39,917 nt of DNA. It comes from Oscillospiraceae bacterium (GTDB taxonomy: Bacteria > Bacillota > Clostridia > Oscillospirales > Oscillospiraceae). The stretch lies in the NCBI GenBank assembly GCA_017519975.1, contig JAFWRM010000020.1, forward strand, positions 1 to 39,917, read 5' to 3'. A program made the position numbers and the translations under genes. This document shows positions 32,130 to 39,917 of this stretch, one piece after another. The stretch's first letter is position 1. Each line of letters opens with the position of its first letter. The notes beneath the pieces were generated by a model. That model was not told where the DNA came from. It worked only from the letters and a program-made list of their open reading frames with translations, and did not search any database.

Positions 32130-34172
32130 TTATGCCTCGTTTGCCTTGGCGTCCGCAATGACCTTCTGCTGAACCATCTGGGGCGCCTCCTGATACCGGT
32201 TGAATTCAAGGGTAAACGAGCCGCGTCCCTGCGTCATGCTGCGAAGATCGATGGTATAGGAGCTCATCTCCGCCATGGGCACTTCAGCCTCAACGATCTG
32301 CATGCCGTCGGACGCCGTCATGCCAAGCACCGTGCCCCTTCTCTTGGAAGAAATATCGGACATGATGTCACCCAGATTGGCGTCGGGGATCGTTACCTTC
32401 AGCGTGCCGATGGGCTCCAGGATCGTAGGCTTCGCATTGGGAATGCCCTCCTGATAGGCAAGGCGGGCCGCTGTCTGGAATGCCATATCGTTGGAATCGA
32501 CCGGGTGATAGGATCCGTCGTACAGCGTGGCCTTCAGGCCGACCAGCGGATACCCCGCCAGCACGCCCTTCTGTACGGCGTTGCGCAGTCCTTTTTCAAC
32601 GGAGGGGAAGAAGTTCTTCGGAACGCTTCCGCCGAAGACCTCCTCGGCAAACACGAGATCGTCCGTCTCATACTGGGGCTCAAACCGGATCCAGACGTCG
32701 CCGAACTGGCCGCTGCCGCCGGACTGCTTCTTGTGACGGCCGTGAGCTTCTACCTTGCCCTTGATGGTCTCGCGGTACGCCACCTTCGCCGGGCTCAGCT
32801 CGGCTTCCACGCCGAATCTGGATTTCAGCTTCGAACACAGAACGTCCAGCTGGATGTCACCGGCTCCGGACAGCACCATCTGGTGAGTCTCGGGGTTGTT
32901 TTCCACGGTAAAGGAAATGTCCTCTTCGTTCAGGCGGGCAAGCCCCGAAGCTATCTTATCCTCCTGCCCCTTCACCTTCGGAGAAACGGCCATGGAATAG
33001 CACGGCTTTGCAATGGGGATCTGCGGAAGCACGACATCCGCTTTCGGATCGCACACCGTATCGCCCGTCTTCCAGTCCATCTTGCCGACGGCGCCGATAT
33101 CGCCGCACACGATCTCCTTGACCTCGGTATTCTTCTTACCGCACATGGTGTACAGACGGCCCAGCTTGTCCGTGGAGCCGGAACGGGGATTGTAAAGGGA
33201 CATATCGGAAGTGATCTTTCCGGAGAGGACCTTGACGAAGGAGAATTTTCCGAACTGATCGGAAACCGTTTTGAACACGACGCCCACCGTCTTGCCTTCG
33301 GGATCGCACACGACGGGTTCGCCCTCCTCCGTCTTCACGGCAGGACGTGCGAGCGGACTGGGGGCGCATTTCACGATGGCGCGCAGAACGGACGCCGTAC
33401 CGTCGTTGGTAAAGGCGCTGCCGCAGAAGATGGGGATGATGGAACCGTCGGCAACGCCCAGACGGATACCGTGAACGATGTCCGGAACCTCCAGCGACAT
33501 GTTCTCGAAATATTTGTCCATCAGCTCCTCGCTGGATCCGGCGGCCGTCTCCATCAGAGCCTCCTTGAACTCCTCGGCCGCGGCGGCGTCGGAGGCGCCG
33601 GGAACGAATTCCTTCACGCCCTTGCCTTCCCAGGCAAACCCCTTGCCGTGGACCACATCCACGATGCCCTTGCCGTCGGAACTTGGGATCGTGATGGTAA
33701 CGACCTTCGTGCCGAAACGTTCGCGGATGCTGTTGATCGTCGCCATGGGATCGATGTGATCCTCATCGATCTTGGAGACATAGAACATGAACGGGATCCC
33801 GGCGCCCTGCAGACGCTTGAAGGCCCGCTCCGTCCCCACGGAGATGCCGTCCTTTGCCGTCACGACAACTATGGCGAAATCCGCGGCCGCAAGAGCCGTC
33901 ATGACTTCACCGGCAAAATCGAAGAAGCCCGGGGTGTCGATGATGTTGATTTTATGCTCGTCATAATATACGGGCGCAAGAGCCGTGGAGATGGAGATCG
34001 TGCGCTTCTGTTCTTCCGCGTCGTAGTCACAGACGGTGGTACCGTCAGCTACTTTACCCTGCCGGTCGATGGCTCCGGTCACGTAAAGCATGCTTTCAGC
34101 GAGGGAAGTTTTACCGCTGGCGCCATGCCCGATGAGGATAACGTTTCTGATCTTGTCTGTCGTATAGCTCAT
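32130..34172 (-). CDS. Elongation factor G-like GTPase (EF-G2 type)
   Basis: 680 residues in the full EF-G layout: G domain, domain II, III, IV and V. The P-loop is GHGASGKTS (15-23), G3 is IIDTPGFFDFAG and G4 is SKID in place of NKMD. The usual RGITI switch is RTISIS. These changes mark the EF-G-like family seen in Clostridia and actinobacteria rather than the main translocase. Members may act in translocation or recycling, but the role is not settled. The start at 34172 has AAGGGA 9 nt upstream. A strong promoter with a palindrome at its start point lies at 34220-34260. The main fusA is expected elsewhere with rpsG. Confidence 0.88.
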   Translation of the reverse strand: MSYTTDKIRNVILIGHGASGKTSLAESMLYVTGAIDRQGKVADGTTVCDYDAEEQKRTISISTALAPVYYDEHKINIIDTPGFFDFAGEVMTALAAADFAIVVVTAKDGISVGTERAFKRLQGAGIPFMFYVSKIDEDHIDPMATINSIRERFGTKVVTITIPSSDGKGIVDVVHGKGFAWEGKGVKEFVPGASDAAAAEEFKEALMETAAGSSEELMDKYFENMSLEVPDIVHGIRLGVADGSIIPIFCGSAFTNDGTASVLRAIVKCAPSPLARPAVKTEEGEPVVCDPEGKTVGVVFKTVSDQFGKFSFVKVLSGKITSDMSLYNPRSGSTDKLGRLYTMCGKKNTEVKEIVCGDIGAVGKMDWKTGDTVCDPKADVVLPQIPIAKPCYSMAVSPKVKGQEDKIASGLARLNEEDISFTVENNPETHQMVLSGAGDIQLDVLCSKLKSRFGVEAELSPAKVAYRETIKGKVEAHGRHKKQSGGSGQFGDVWIRFEPQYETDDLVFAEEVFGGSVPKNFFPSVEKGLRNAVQKGVLAGYPLVGLKATLYDGSYHPVDSNDMAFQTAARLAYQEGIPNAKPTILEPIGTLKVTIPDANLGDIMSDISSKRRGTVLGMTASDGMQIVEAEVPMAEMSSYTIDLRSMTQGRGSFTLEFNRYQEAPQMVQQKVIADAKANEA

Positions 34173-34219
34173 AGTCTGTATTCCCTTCGTCATTAATATG
34201 GTCTTGTACAGGTAAACAC

Positions 34220-34231
34220 ACCAATATTGGT
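34220..34231. promoter_or_regulatory. 12-bp palindrome next to the -10 element
   Basis: ACCAATATTGGT is a perfect palindrome immediately after the -10 hexamer of the EF-G-like promoter, about where transcription starts. It may be an operator. Confidence 0.4.
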
Positions 34232-34260
34232 ATTTTACACCTTTTTATTTCCACATTCAA
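34232..34260 (-). promoter_or_regulatory. Promoter of the EF-G-like/FtsW/PBP unit
   Basis: TTGAAT (34255-34260) and TAAAAT (34232-34237), 17-nt spacer, on the minus strand. Confidence 0.7.
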
Positions 34261-34310
34261 TCCGTTATTATTACTAATTCTCCCCCGCGTTTTCTGTGGA
34301 AAATGACAAA

Positions 34311-34339
34311 CCGGTCCCGGCGTCTGCCGCCGGGACCGG
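34311..34339 (-). terminator. Terminator of the uracil/xanthine permease gene
   Basis: A perfect 12-bp stem CCGGTCCCGGCG/CGCCGGGACCGG with a 5-nt loop, followed by TTTGTCATTTT on the minus strand. Confidence 0.8.
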
Positions 34340-34398
34340 AACGCTTCGAAGCCATGTTCGATCGTATATGCGCATGGCCGCATGGCGGCCGGCAGAAA

Positions 34399-35751
34399 TC
34401 ACTTCTCTTCTTCCGGGCCGTTCTCTTTCTTCTTTCTGCCGCCCAGAAGCACGTTGGCAAGGATGCCAAGGATCAGGGCGCAGGCGACCTCGGTGATGGT
34501 AACGGAACCGAAGGAAAGCGTCATTCCGCCGACGCCGGCAATGAGGATGACGGACGCCACGAACAGATTGCGGTTGTCGTTCAGATCGACCTTCTGAAGC
34601 ATCTTCAGACCGGATACCGCGATAAACCCGTACAGAGCGATGCATACGCCCCCCATGACACAGCTGGGGATGGTGGCAAGGAAGGTTGCAAAGGGGCCGA
34701 AGAACGAGATCACGATGGCCAGGATCGCGGTGGTAAGGATCGTCACGACGGAAGCGTTGCCGGAGATCGCCACGCAGCCGATGGACTCACCGTAGGTAGT
34801 GTTGGGGCAGCCGCCGAAGATGGCGCCGGCAAAGGAACCGATGCCGTCGCCGAGCAGCGTGCGGTGCAGGCCGGGTTCTTCCAGAAGATCCGTGCCGATG
34901 ATGGAAGACAGGTTCTTGTGATCGGCGATATGCTCGGCAAAAACCACGAACGCCACGGGGACATACGCGACGGCGATCGTAGCCACATAGCTGCCGGAAA
35001 TCTCGCCGAAGCCCTTCGCCGCGTTGAGGAATGTGAACTCCGGCACCCAGGTGATGCCGTTGAACAGACTGAAATTGATCACGCGAAGAGCGTCGTTTTC
35101 CGTCGCGTTACCGATGACCGTAAAGACGGCGGCCAGAATGTAACCGGCCAGGATGCCCATGATGAATGGTATCATTTTCATCATCTTTTTCCCGTATACG
35201 GAGCAGATCATGGTAACGGCCAGGGTGACGAGCCCGCAGATCAGGGCAACATAAGGAGAGCAGACGGAAGCGCCTTCCACTTTAAGGCCGCCGCTGAACA
35301 GATCCCCGATGGCGTTGCCTGCCAGAGACAGTCCGATAATGGCAACGGTCGGCCCGATGACGACAGCCGGCATGATCTTATTGATCCAGCGGACGCCGCA
35401 GAGCTTGACGATGATGGCAATGACAACGTAGACAAGCCCGGCAAACAGTGCGCCGAGAATGAGGCCGAGATATCCAAGCTGCATGGAAACGCCGCCGGCA
35501 AAGGCAGCCGCCATGGAACCGAGGAACGCGAAGGACGACCCGAGGAATACCGGACTTCTGAATTTCGTGAAAATGAGATATACCAGCGTTCCTACGCCGG
35601 CGCCGAAGAGCGCTGCCGTCTGAGACATGCCGTTCCCTACGATGGCAGGGACCGCGATGGTGGCGGCCATGATGGCAAGAAGCTGCTGCAGTGCGAACAG
35701 GATCGTCTTACCGAACGACGGCCTGTCCTTGATGCCATAGACAAGATTCAT
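34399..35751 (-). CDS. uraA: Uracil/xanthine permease (NCS2 family)
   Basis: 450 residues with fourteen or so membrane segments. The NCS2 signatures are PVFLGSSFAFLG, VIGPTVAIIGLSLA, a conserved Glu in FVVFAEHIADH (substrate site) and GGCPNTTYGESIG. It imports uracil, or possibly xanthine, with protons. The close match to UraA (AEHIGH-type motif, NTTYGENIG-type motif) favours uracil. The ATG at 35751 follows GAGGAGG. It is a single gene with its own promoter, attenuator-like terminator and 3' terminator. The tail (GRKKKENGPEEEK) is short and charged. Confidence 0.9.
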   Translation of the reverse strand: MNLVYGIKDRPSFGKTILFALQQLLAIMAATIAVPAIVGNGMSQTAALFGAGVGTLVYLIFTKFRSPVFLGSSFAFLGSMAAAFAGGVSMQLGYLGLILGALFAGLVYVVIAIIVKLCGVRWINKIMPAVVIGPTVAIIGLSLAGNAIGDLFSGGLKVEGASVCSPYVALICGLVTLAVTMICSVYGKKMMKMIPFIMGILAGYILAAVFTVIGNATENDALRVINFSLFNGITWVPEFTFLNAAKGFGEISGSYVATIAVAYVPVAFVVFAEHIADHKNLSSIIGTDLLEEPGLHRTLLGDGIGSFAGAIFGGCPNTTYGESIGCVAISGNASVVTILTTAILAIVISFFGPFATFLATIPSCVMGGVCIALYGFIAVSGLKMLQKVDLNDNRNLFVASVILIAGVGGMTLSFGSVTITEVACALILGILANVLLGGRKKKENGPEEEK

Positions 35752-35795
35752 ATGTTTTCCTCCTCATAGTGCTGTTGTACGGCCGCGGAGCCGCT

Positions 35796-35837
35796 AAAAA
35801 AAAGCCACCGTAAAGGAGCCAAAGCTCCCAACGATGG
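35796..35837 (-). terminator. Leader terminator (attenuator) of the permease gene
   Basis: The minus strand has CCATCGTTGGGAGC-TTTG-GCTCCTTTACGGTGGC followed by TTTTTTTT. It lies in the leader, between promoter and gene, so it would stop transcription unless an alternative fold forms. Upstream, AAAAAGGG and CCCTTTTT may pair. I see no PyrR binding-loop consensus and no riboswitch I recognise. Confidence 0.75.
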
Positions 35838-35920
35838 ATCATAAAAAGGGAAAAAAGCACCCGGACCTGTCCTGAGCTTCCTGAATCGCATCCGTCACTC
35901 CCCCTTTTTCTCTGTCGGCT

Positions 35921-35949
35921 ATAATAGCAGAACACGATGCAAAATGCAA
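35921..35949 (-). promoter_or_regulatory. Promoter of the permease gene
   Basis: TTGCAT (35944-35949) and TATTAT (35921-35926) with a 17-nt spacer; gives a leader of about 165 nt. Confidence 0.6.
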
Positions 35950-35985
35950 GAAAAAAAAGAGTGTTTTCCACGGCAGGTGCGCAAA

Positions 35986-36025
35986 CGGAGGCCGAGGAAG
36001 CTCCGACGAACTTCTTCGGCCTCCG
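35986..36025 (-). terminator. Terminator of the P-type-ATPase-like gene
   Basis: 15-bp arms CGGAGGCCGAAGAAG and CTTCCTCGGCCTCCG (one mismatch on the DNA), starting 9 nt after the stop codon. The T run is poor. Confidence 0.65.
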
Positions 36026-36033
36026 ACGCGGGT

Positions 36034-38673
36034 TTACACTACGTGGCTGACCAGGATCGTAATGATCTCCATGGCCAGCATGTATTCGCACAGACTGGAC
36101 GGACTGACGGATCCACCCGCCCCCAGACGCGCAAACAGGAGCATGATCAGCATGCCCAGCAGGGACGTCACCACGGAGATGACGGTGTTGATCCCGGCAA
36201 CGATCCGCAGCCTTCTGGCGCCGATCACCGTCTCCGCCGCCGTACCCGGCGTGGAATGTACCGATACGGCCGCCGCGTGTGGTACCTTTTCCGGCGTGTT
36301 TTCCGCCGCCGTACAGGCCTGCCGGAACGGAAGATATTCCATGTCGTCCACAGGGATCTGCAGCTTCTGCTGGACCATCAGAGGGGAAATATTGAAATCT
36401 CTCCCACAGACGAACAGCTTCAGGCGTGCGCGCAGCATGGCGATCAGGGCGCTCTGCACGTTTTTCGTCGGTCGGTAAGCAACGGTGAAAACGCCGGCCA
36501 GTCTGCCGTCCAGCGCCACGTACATCGCGTTTTTCAGATTCAGCTCGGTCGGGATGGAAACGCCGTAAAGATTCAGGCAGGAGGCTGTTCCGCACAGGAT
36601 GTTCTCGTTCCGAACGATCGTGGTAAAGCCGCCCTCGCATATCTCGTAGCTGTCGATCCTCATGCGGCTGATCCCCTGTCTGTCCATAAAATCCGAAAAG
36701 GGCCCGGCCAGGCCGGACTGAGCCGCGGAGAGAAGGCTTCCGGTATAGCGGATGACCTTCTCGGCAAGCTTCTGATCGAATATGCGGATGCCGGTGATGG
36801 TCGCGCCCGCCGGAAACAGATCATGCTCGCATATCCGTACTCCGTCGGCGTAATAGATGATATCGGCTCCTCCCCATCCGGCGACTGCGGAACCGGAGCG
36901 CCGCAGTCGTCTTGCCGCAAGCGAGAAGGGCACTCCGAAAGCGGACAGAGCCGAGTAGGACGCAGAAGCGGCCGCCACGGCAGCCAGGCATCGGGAAAAC
37001 GACGTACCGCTTCCGATCGATCCGATCAGGGAGAACAGGATCACAAGGCATACGAAAATCGGCGCAAGCGTACGGTAAGCGGACTCAGAAACATCGGTCT
37101 CGACGAGATTGTTGTAAAACCCATCCGCGGAGCCGGAGTAATGCTTGACCAGATTGCATTCGATCTCAGAAACGTAATCGGATACGAAAATCTCCGGTTC
37201 CTCCGAGGCGGCGGCCGTTTTCAGCGACAGATTCATGGCGGCGATCTGCCGGTATTCGCCCCACAGAGACAGCGCCATGGCAAAGGCCGAAACGCAGCAG
37301 AAGGGAGCGCCTGCCGCCGCGTCGTGCCTCGCCAACACGCCGAAGGAGCAGAAAAGCACGACAAGCGACGACAGCAGAAGAAGCGTCTCATATCCCGGCT
37401 GCAGATGGATCAGATCCTCTCCGCCCCGCATCAGAAGGTCCACGGTCAAGGCCATGACAACCAGCTGCATGATGGCAAGCACGGCCGTCAGCACGTACCC
37501 GCTGGCATTGATGCCCGGAAGGTAAACGCCCCTCTCAAACAGAACGGTGATCAGCGTCATGACAAAAGCGAGAACCAGCGCGGCACGGCTGCGGAGCATC
37601 AGACCGTGCCTTCGTCTGGCCCAGCCTTCCGCCGTCTGTACATAATCCGGTTCCGGAACAAATACATCCTCCCGGACCTTCGGTTCGGAACCGCCGTCCT
37701 CCGTCTCCTCCCCGTTTTCCTCATCGCCGCGGTTTCGCCGGAACCGCCGCAGAAGAGACTTCAGCCCCGCCAGGGGGTCCACGGCCTCCGTCTGCTCATC
37801 CTGCTCCTGTCCTTCCGCATAGAACGTCTCATCCCATGTGGTCTGGAATTCTCTGCCCTCGTCGGATTCGGCAAAACGGTAATCGTCAAAGAACAGGATC
37901 TCGCTGTCCGGTTCCCCGTCGCCGGGCTTCTCCTCCGGTACCTCCCCCTGAGGTCCTGCCGTCGCCGGATTCTCCGGCGACGCCGCCGCGTCAAAGGCAT
38001 TCGCTGTCCCCGTTTCAACTCTTTCATCGCCGGGATCCTCTCCAGCATCGGCGCCTTCGGCAGCTCCGGAAATGACGTCCGGTTCCGGCTCACCATCCGT
38101 CACGGCAGATCCGGCTCCGCTGCTTCTCTTCTTTCGAAACAGCGAAAGAAAACTGAAGCCCTCCGCCGGTTCAGATCCCGCGGCGGACGCATCCGCCCGC
38201 GTTTCTCTTTCCTCCCGCTGCTTTGCCGCATCGAACACGTCCGCGCCGCGGCCATCGTATTCTTCGGTGACGTCCGGACCGGAGTCGTTCGGCGTCTCCC
38301 AGGCCGGCTCCGGATGCGTTCCCCGATCGGCGTCATCGGAAGCCGCCGGCTGGTCCGGCATATCCGGAGCCGTCTCGAGCGGTGCGGATCCCTCCTGGCC
38401 GCGATCGGAGCCGCCGTCGTCATCCAGCCCGGGGAGCGCTGCCGCTCCCCCGGTTTCCATTGCCGATCCCGGTCGTTCTTCCGGCGATTCCATGAGCAGT
38501 TCATCGCCCAGCGTCCCCTGTACGGACTGCGCCATGATCTGATCGATCCTGGCGTCGAGAAGATCCTCCGAGGACCGCCGATCGCCGTCTATGAAAGAAG
38601 CTCCCTTGTACTCCGCAAGAATGGACTCCAGGGAAAAGGGATCTTCAATGTTTTCCGGTCGGAAGTCAGACAT
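36034..38673 (-). CDS. Degenerate P-type-ATPase-like membrane protein with acidic N-terminal tail
   Basis: 879 residues. Residues 1-350 are low-complexity, rich in Asp, Glu, Gly, Pro and Ala, and probably disordered. Membrane segments follow near 362-380, 392-412, 428-448, 455-470, 536-556 and 561-582. Residues 583-785 align by pattern with a P1B ATPase headpiece: SLAARRLRRSGSAVAGWGGADIIYY precedes the place where DKTGT belongs, but the text is ADGVRICEHD (609-618). ILCGTASCLNLYGV recalls the nucleotide-domain 'VLVGN..LL...GI', and LDGRLAGVFTVAYRPTKN recalls 'DGKLAGVIALADPLKP'. TGD is CGRD (756-759), and no GDGxNDxP is found. Two C-terminal membrane segments end it. ATP-driven transport is therefore unlikely. 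The ATG at 38673 has GGGGAGG 7 nt upstream. Function unknown. Confidence 0.7.
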   Translation of the reverse strand: MSDFRPENIEDPFSLESILAEYKGASFIDGDRRSSEDLLDARIDQIMAQSVQGTLGDELLMESPEERPGSAMETGGAAALPGLDDDGGSDRGQEGSAPLETAPDMPDQPAASDDADRGTHPEPAWETPNDSGPDVTEEYDGRGADVFDAAKQREERETRADASAAGSEPAEGFSFLSLFRKKRSSGAGSAVTDGEPEPDVISGAAEGADAGEDPGDERVETGTANAFDAAASPENPATAGPQGEVPEEKPGDGEPDSEILFFDDYRFAESDEGREFQTTWDETFYAEGQEQDEQTEAVDPLAGLKSLLRRFRRNRGDEENGEETEDGGSEPKVREDVFVPEPDYVQTAEGWARRRHGLMLRSRAALVLAFVMTLITVLFERGVYLPGINASGYVLTAVLAIMQLVVMALTVDLLMRGGEDLIHLQPGYETLLLLSSLVVLFCSFGVLARHDAAAGAPFCCVSAFAMALSLWGEYRQIAAMNLSLKTAAASEEPEIFVSDYVSEIECNLVKHYSGSADGFYNNLVETDVSESAYRTLAPIFVCLVILFSLIGSIGSGTSFSRCLAAVAAASASYSALSAFGVPFSLAARRLRRSGSAVAGWGGADIIYYADGVRICEHDLFPAGATITGIRIFDQKLAEKVIRYTGSLLSAAQSGLAGPFSDFMDRQGISRMRIDSYEICEGGFTTIVRNENILCGTASCLNLYGVSIPTELNLKNAMYVALDGRLAGVFTVAYRPTKNVQSALIAMLRARLKLFVCGRDFNISPLMVQQKLQIPVDDMEYLPFRQACTAAENTPEKVPHAAAVSVHSTPGTAAETVIGARRLRIVAGINTVISVVTSLLGMLIMLLFARLGAGGSVSPSSLCEYMLAMEIITILVSHVV

Positions 38674-38713
38674 GCCATGTCCTCCCCATTCAGTATCATA
38701 TGTTCCTATGATT

Positions 38714-38737
38714 TGACCTGCGCCAAAGCGCAGGTCA
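38714..38737 (-). terminator. Hairpin after rlmB
   Basis: A perfect 10-bp stem TGACCTGCGC/GCGCAGGTCA with a 4-nt loop lies 7 nt past the rlmB stop. No T run follows on the minus strand, so termination is uncertain. Confidence 0.5.
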
Positions 38738-38744
38738 GAATCGT

Positions 38745-39581
38745 TCAGTCGTTTTTCGCCTGCCGCTGCCGCATCACTTCGTAGATCAGAAGCGCCGCCG
38801 ATACCGAAGCATTCAGTGATCCTACTTTCCCCGCCATGGGTATGCTGACGATGAAATCGCATGCTTCCCTGACCAGGCGCGACATTCCGCTGCCTTCCGA
38901 TCCCACGACAAGAGCCGCGGGTCCGGTGAACCCGGTGCTCCACAGGGGCGACGTGCCGTCGGCCGCCGAGCCGTAGATCCACAGGCCGGCTTCCTTCAGC
39001 TCCCTGATGGCGGAAACAAGATTGGGCACTCTTGCCACGGGCAGGTGGAACACCGCCCCCGCCGAAGTTTTCTCCACGATCGGAGTAATGCCGGCGCTCC
39101 TGCGCTTGGGAATGATCACGCCGTGCGCTCCCGCGGCCTCGGCCGTGCGGATGATGGCGCCGAGATTGTGAGGATCGGAGATCTCATCGCACAGGATGAC
39201 AAAGGGGTCCTCCCGTCTTGATTCCGCCGCTCCCAGGATCTGAGGTATCGTAGCATATTCCGTCACGGAAGCAACAGCAATGACGCCCTGATGGGCCTTC
39301 GTACGGCTCATCTGATCCAGCTTCCTCCGGTCCGCCTCCACTACAACGGCTCCGGCGCTCCGCCCCTTCGCCGCGATATGGCCCAGGGTGCCGTCCGTCT
39401 CTCCCTTGGCAAGATAGATCTTATCGATCGCCCGGCCGGCGCGCAGCGCTTCGATCACCGCGTTGCGTCCTTCGATGATGCCGGCGGCATCCTCTTCCTC
39501 AGCGTCGTCTCTTCTGTGATAGGGATCCATGTGACGGCGCACCGGATCCCTGCCGTTTCCCGATGCGGATGACGTTCCCAT
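38745..39581 (-). CDS. rlmB: 23S rRNA 2'-O-methyltransferase RlmB (SpoU family)
   Basis: 278 residues. An N-terminal substrate-binding domain (about 35-110; IIEGRNAVIEALRAGRAIDKIYLAKG) precedes the SPOUT methyltransferase domain. Motif 1 is ISDPHNLGAIIRTAEAAGAHGVIIP, motif 2 is LVVGSEGSGM and motif 3 is VGSLNASVSAALLIYEVMRQR. It is the RlmB type that modifies a guanosine in 23S rRNA; paralogues acting on other sites cannot be excluded. The ATG at 39581 overlaps the metK stop (TAATG), so the two are coupled. The first 30 residues are a charged, probably flexible extension. Confidence 0.9.
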   Translation of the reverse strand: MGTSSASGNGRDPVRRHMDPYHRRDDAEEEDAAGIIEGRNAVIEALRAGRAIDKIYLAKGETDGTLGHIAAKGRSAGAVVVEADRRKLDQMSRTKAHQGVIAVASVTEYATIPQILGAAESRREDPFVILCDEISDPHNLGAIIRTAEAAGAHGVIIPKRRSAGITPIVEKTSAGAVFHLPVARVPNLVSAIRELKEAGLWIYGSAADGTSPLWSTGFTGPAALVVGSEGSGMSRLVREACDFIVSIPMAGKVGSLNASVSAALLIYEVMRQRQAKND

Positions 39582-39917
39582 TACAGTTCGGCCTTGATGG
39601 CCTCGACTCTGTCCAGCCGCTCCCACGGAAGATCGATGTCGGTCCTGCCGAAATGGCCATAGGCCGCCGTCTTTCTGTAGATGGGCTGACGCAGCCCCAG
39701 CTGATCGATGATCCTTCTGGGCCTCATGTCGAACAGTTTCTTAACGATCTCCGCCAGTCTCTCATCATCGACGACGCCGGTACCGCGGCTGTCGACCAGT
39801 ACGGAAACAGGCTGCGCGACCCCGATGGCGTAAGCCAGCTCGATCTGGCAGGCGTGCGCCGCTCCGGCGGCCACCAGATTCTTGGCAATGTAACGGGCCA
39901 TGTATGCCGCGCTGCGG
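39581..39917 (-). CDS. metK: S-adenosylmethionine synthetase, C-terminal part (runs off the edge)
   Basis: The last 111 or so residues of MetK; the rest lies beyond the right edge. The visible text matches the C-terminal domain: [18 protein letters not shown], then [25 protein letters not shown] and [17 protein letters not shown]. MetK makes S-adenosylmethionine from methionine and ATP, the cofactor used by RlmB and TlyA. The frame runs without a stop to the window edge. It is followed by rlmB in the same operon. Confidence 0.94.
   Translation of the reverse strand, partial: RSAAYMARYIAKNLVAAGAAHACQIELAYAIGVAQPVSVLVDSRGTGVVDDERLAEIVKKLFDMRPRRIIDQLGLRQPIYRKTAAYGHFGRTDIDLPWERLDRVEAIKAEL

Noticed and set aside
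31668-34196. Very long + strand open frame (842 residues) opposite the EF-G-like and FtsW genes
   Set aside because: It is the antisense shadow of well-supported genes in GC-rich DNA, with no recognisable domain and no ribosome site.
35944-38784. + strand open frame of 946 residues opposite the P-type-ATPase-like gene
   Set aside because: Antisense shadow: Arg/His-rich text without domains. The minus-strand frame has membrane segments, a good start and P-type-like order.

Overview
The window is GC-rich, densely coded bacterial chromosome and looks like a Clostridia-type Firmicute (Bacillota), probably a host-associated lineage. The evidence is a tRNA-responsive T-box leader, the YlmH, Asp23/Gls24 and QueT families, the run dxs-tlyA-nadK-argR-recN, a fusion of an FHA domain to an FtsW/RodA protein, an EF-G-like factor with altered GTPase motifs, and Shine-Dalgarno sites of the AGGAGG type. 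The genus cannot be fixed from the sequence. I saw no rRNA, tRNA, CRISPR array, prophage or complete insertion sequence.

Layout, left to right. 1-1493: a sparse region with one small gene of the homing-endonuclease-associated-repeat type and several palindromic repeat units. 1494-5669: a leftward cassette made of a promoter, a cobalamin riboswitch with an intrinsic terminator, a membrane sensor histidine kinase broken by a one-base frameshift, a response regulator with a winged-helix output domain, and a membrane-anchored protein joining a FecR-like domain to a transcobalamin-like (DUF4430) domain. 5690-9076: a long perfect hairpin, then a three-gene ABC importer behind a T-box whose candidate specifier is UGG, which suggests tryptophan import. 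9157-10528: a MATE exporter. 10557-11708: an array of fold-back repeats enclosing a DUF559 endonuclease-like gene. 11732-16590: ispA, xseB, xseA, a TsaD-like paralogue, nusB, asp23-like and ylmH, all leftward. 16663-21655: yihY/brkB-like, queT, a DUF169 gene, an alpha/beta hydrolase and glpK. 21894-28873: dxs-tlyA-nadK-argR-recN-tyrS as a tight leftward operon with a clear promoter. 28961-34260: EF-G-like, FHA-FtsW and a class B penicillin-binding protein, leftward. 34399-35949: a uracil/xanthine permease behind a leader with an attenuator-like terminator. 36034-39917: a large membrane protein resembling a degenerate P-type ATPase, rlmB, and the 3' part of metK running off the right edge.

How the genes work together. 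Most of the window is housekeeping: isoprenoid precursors (ispA, dxs), DNA repair (xseA, xseB, recN), rRNA modification (tlyA, rlmB), translation (tyrS, EF-G-like, nusB) and wall synthesis (FtsW and PBP). In many Firmicutes xseA-xseB-ispA and dxs-tlyA-nadK-argR-recN form one continuous block. Here the two halves are swapped and lie 14 kb apart, and ispA ends right against the repeat array.

The parts most worth attention are the cobalamin-riboswitch-controlled signalling cassette with its transcobalamin-like surface protein, the pseudo-P-type ATPase with a long acidic N-terminal tail, and the repeat array in which the repeats themselves supply the possible start codons of a DUF559 gene.
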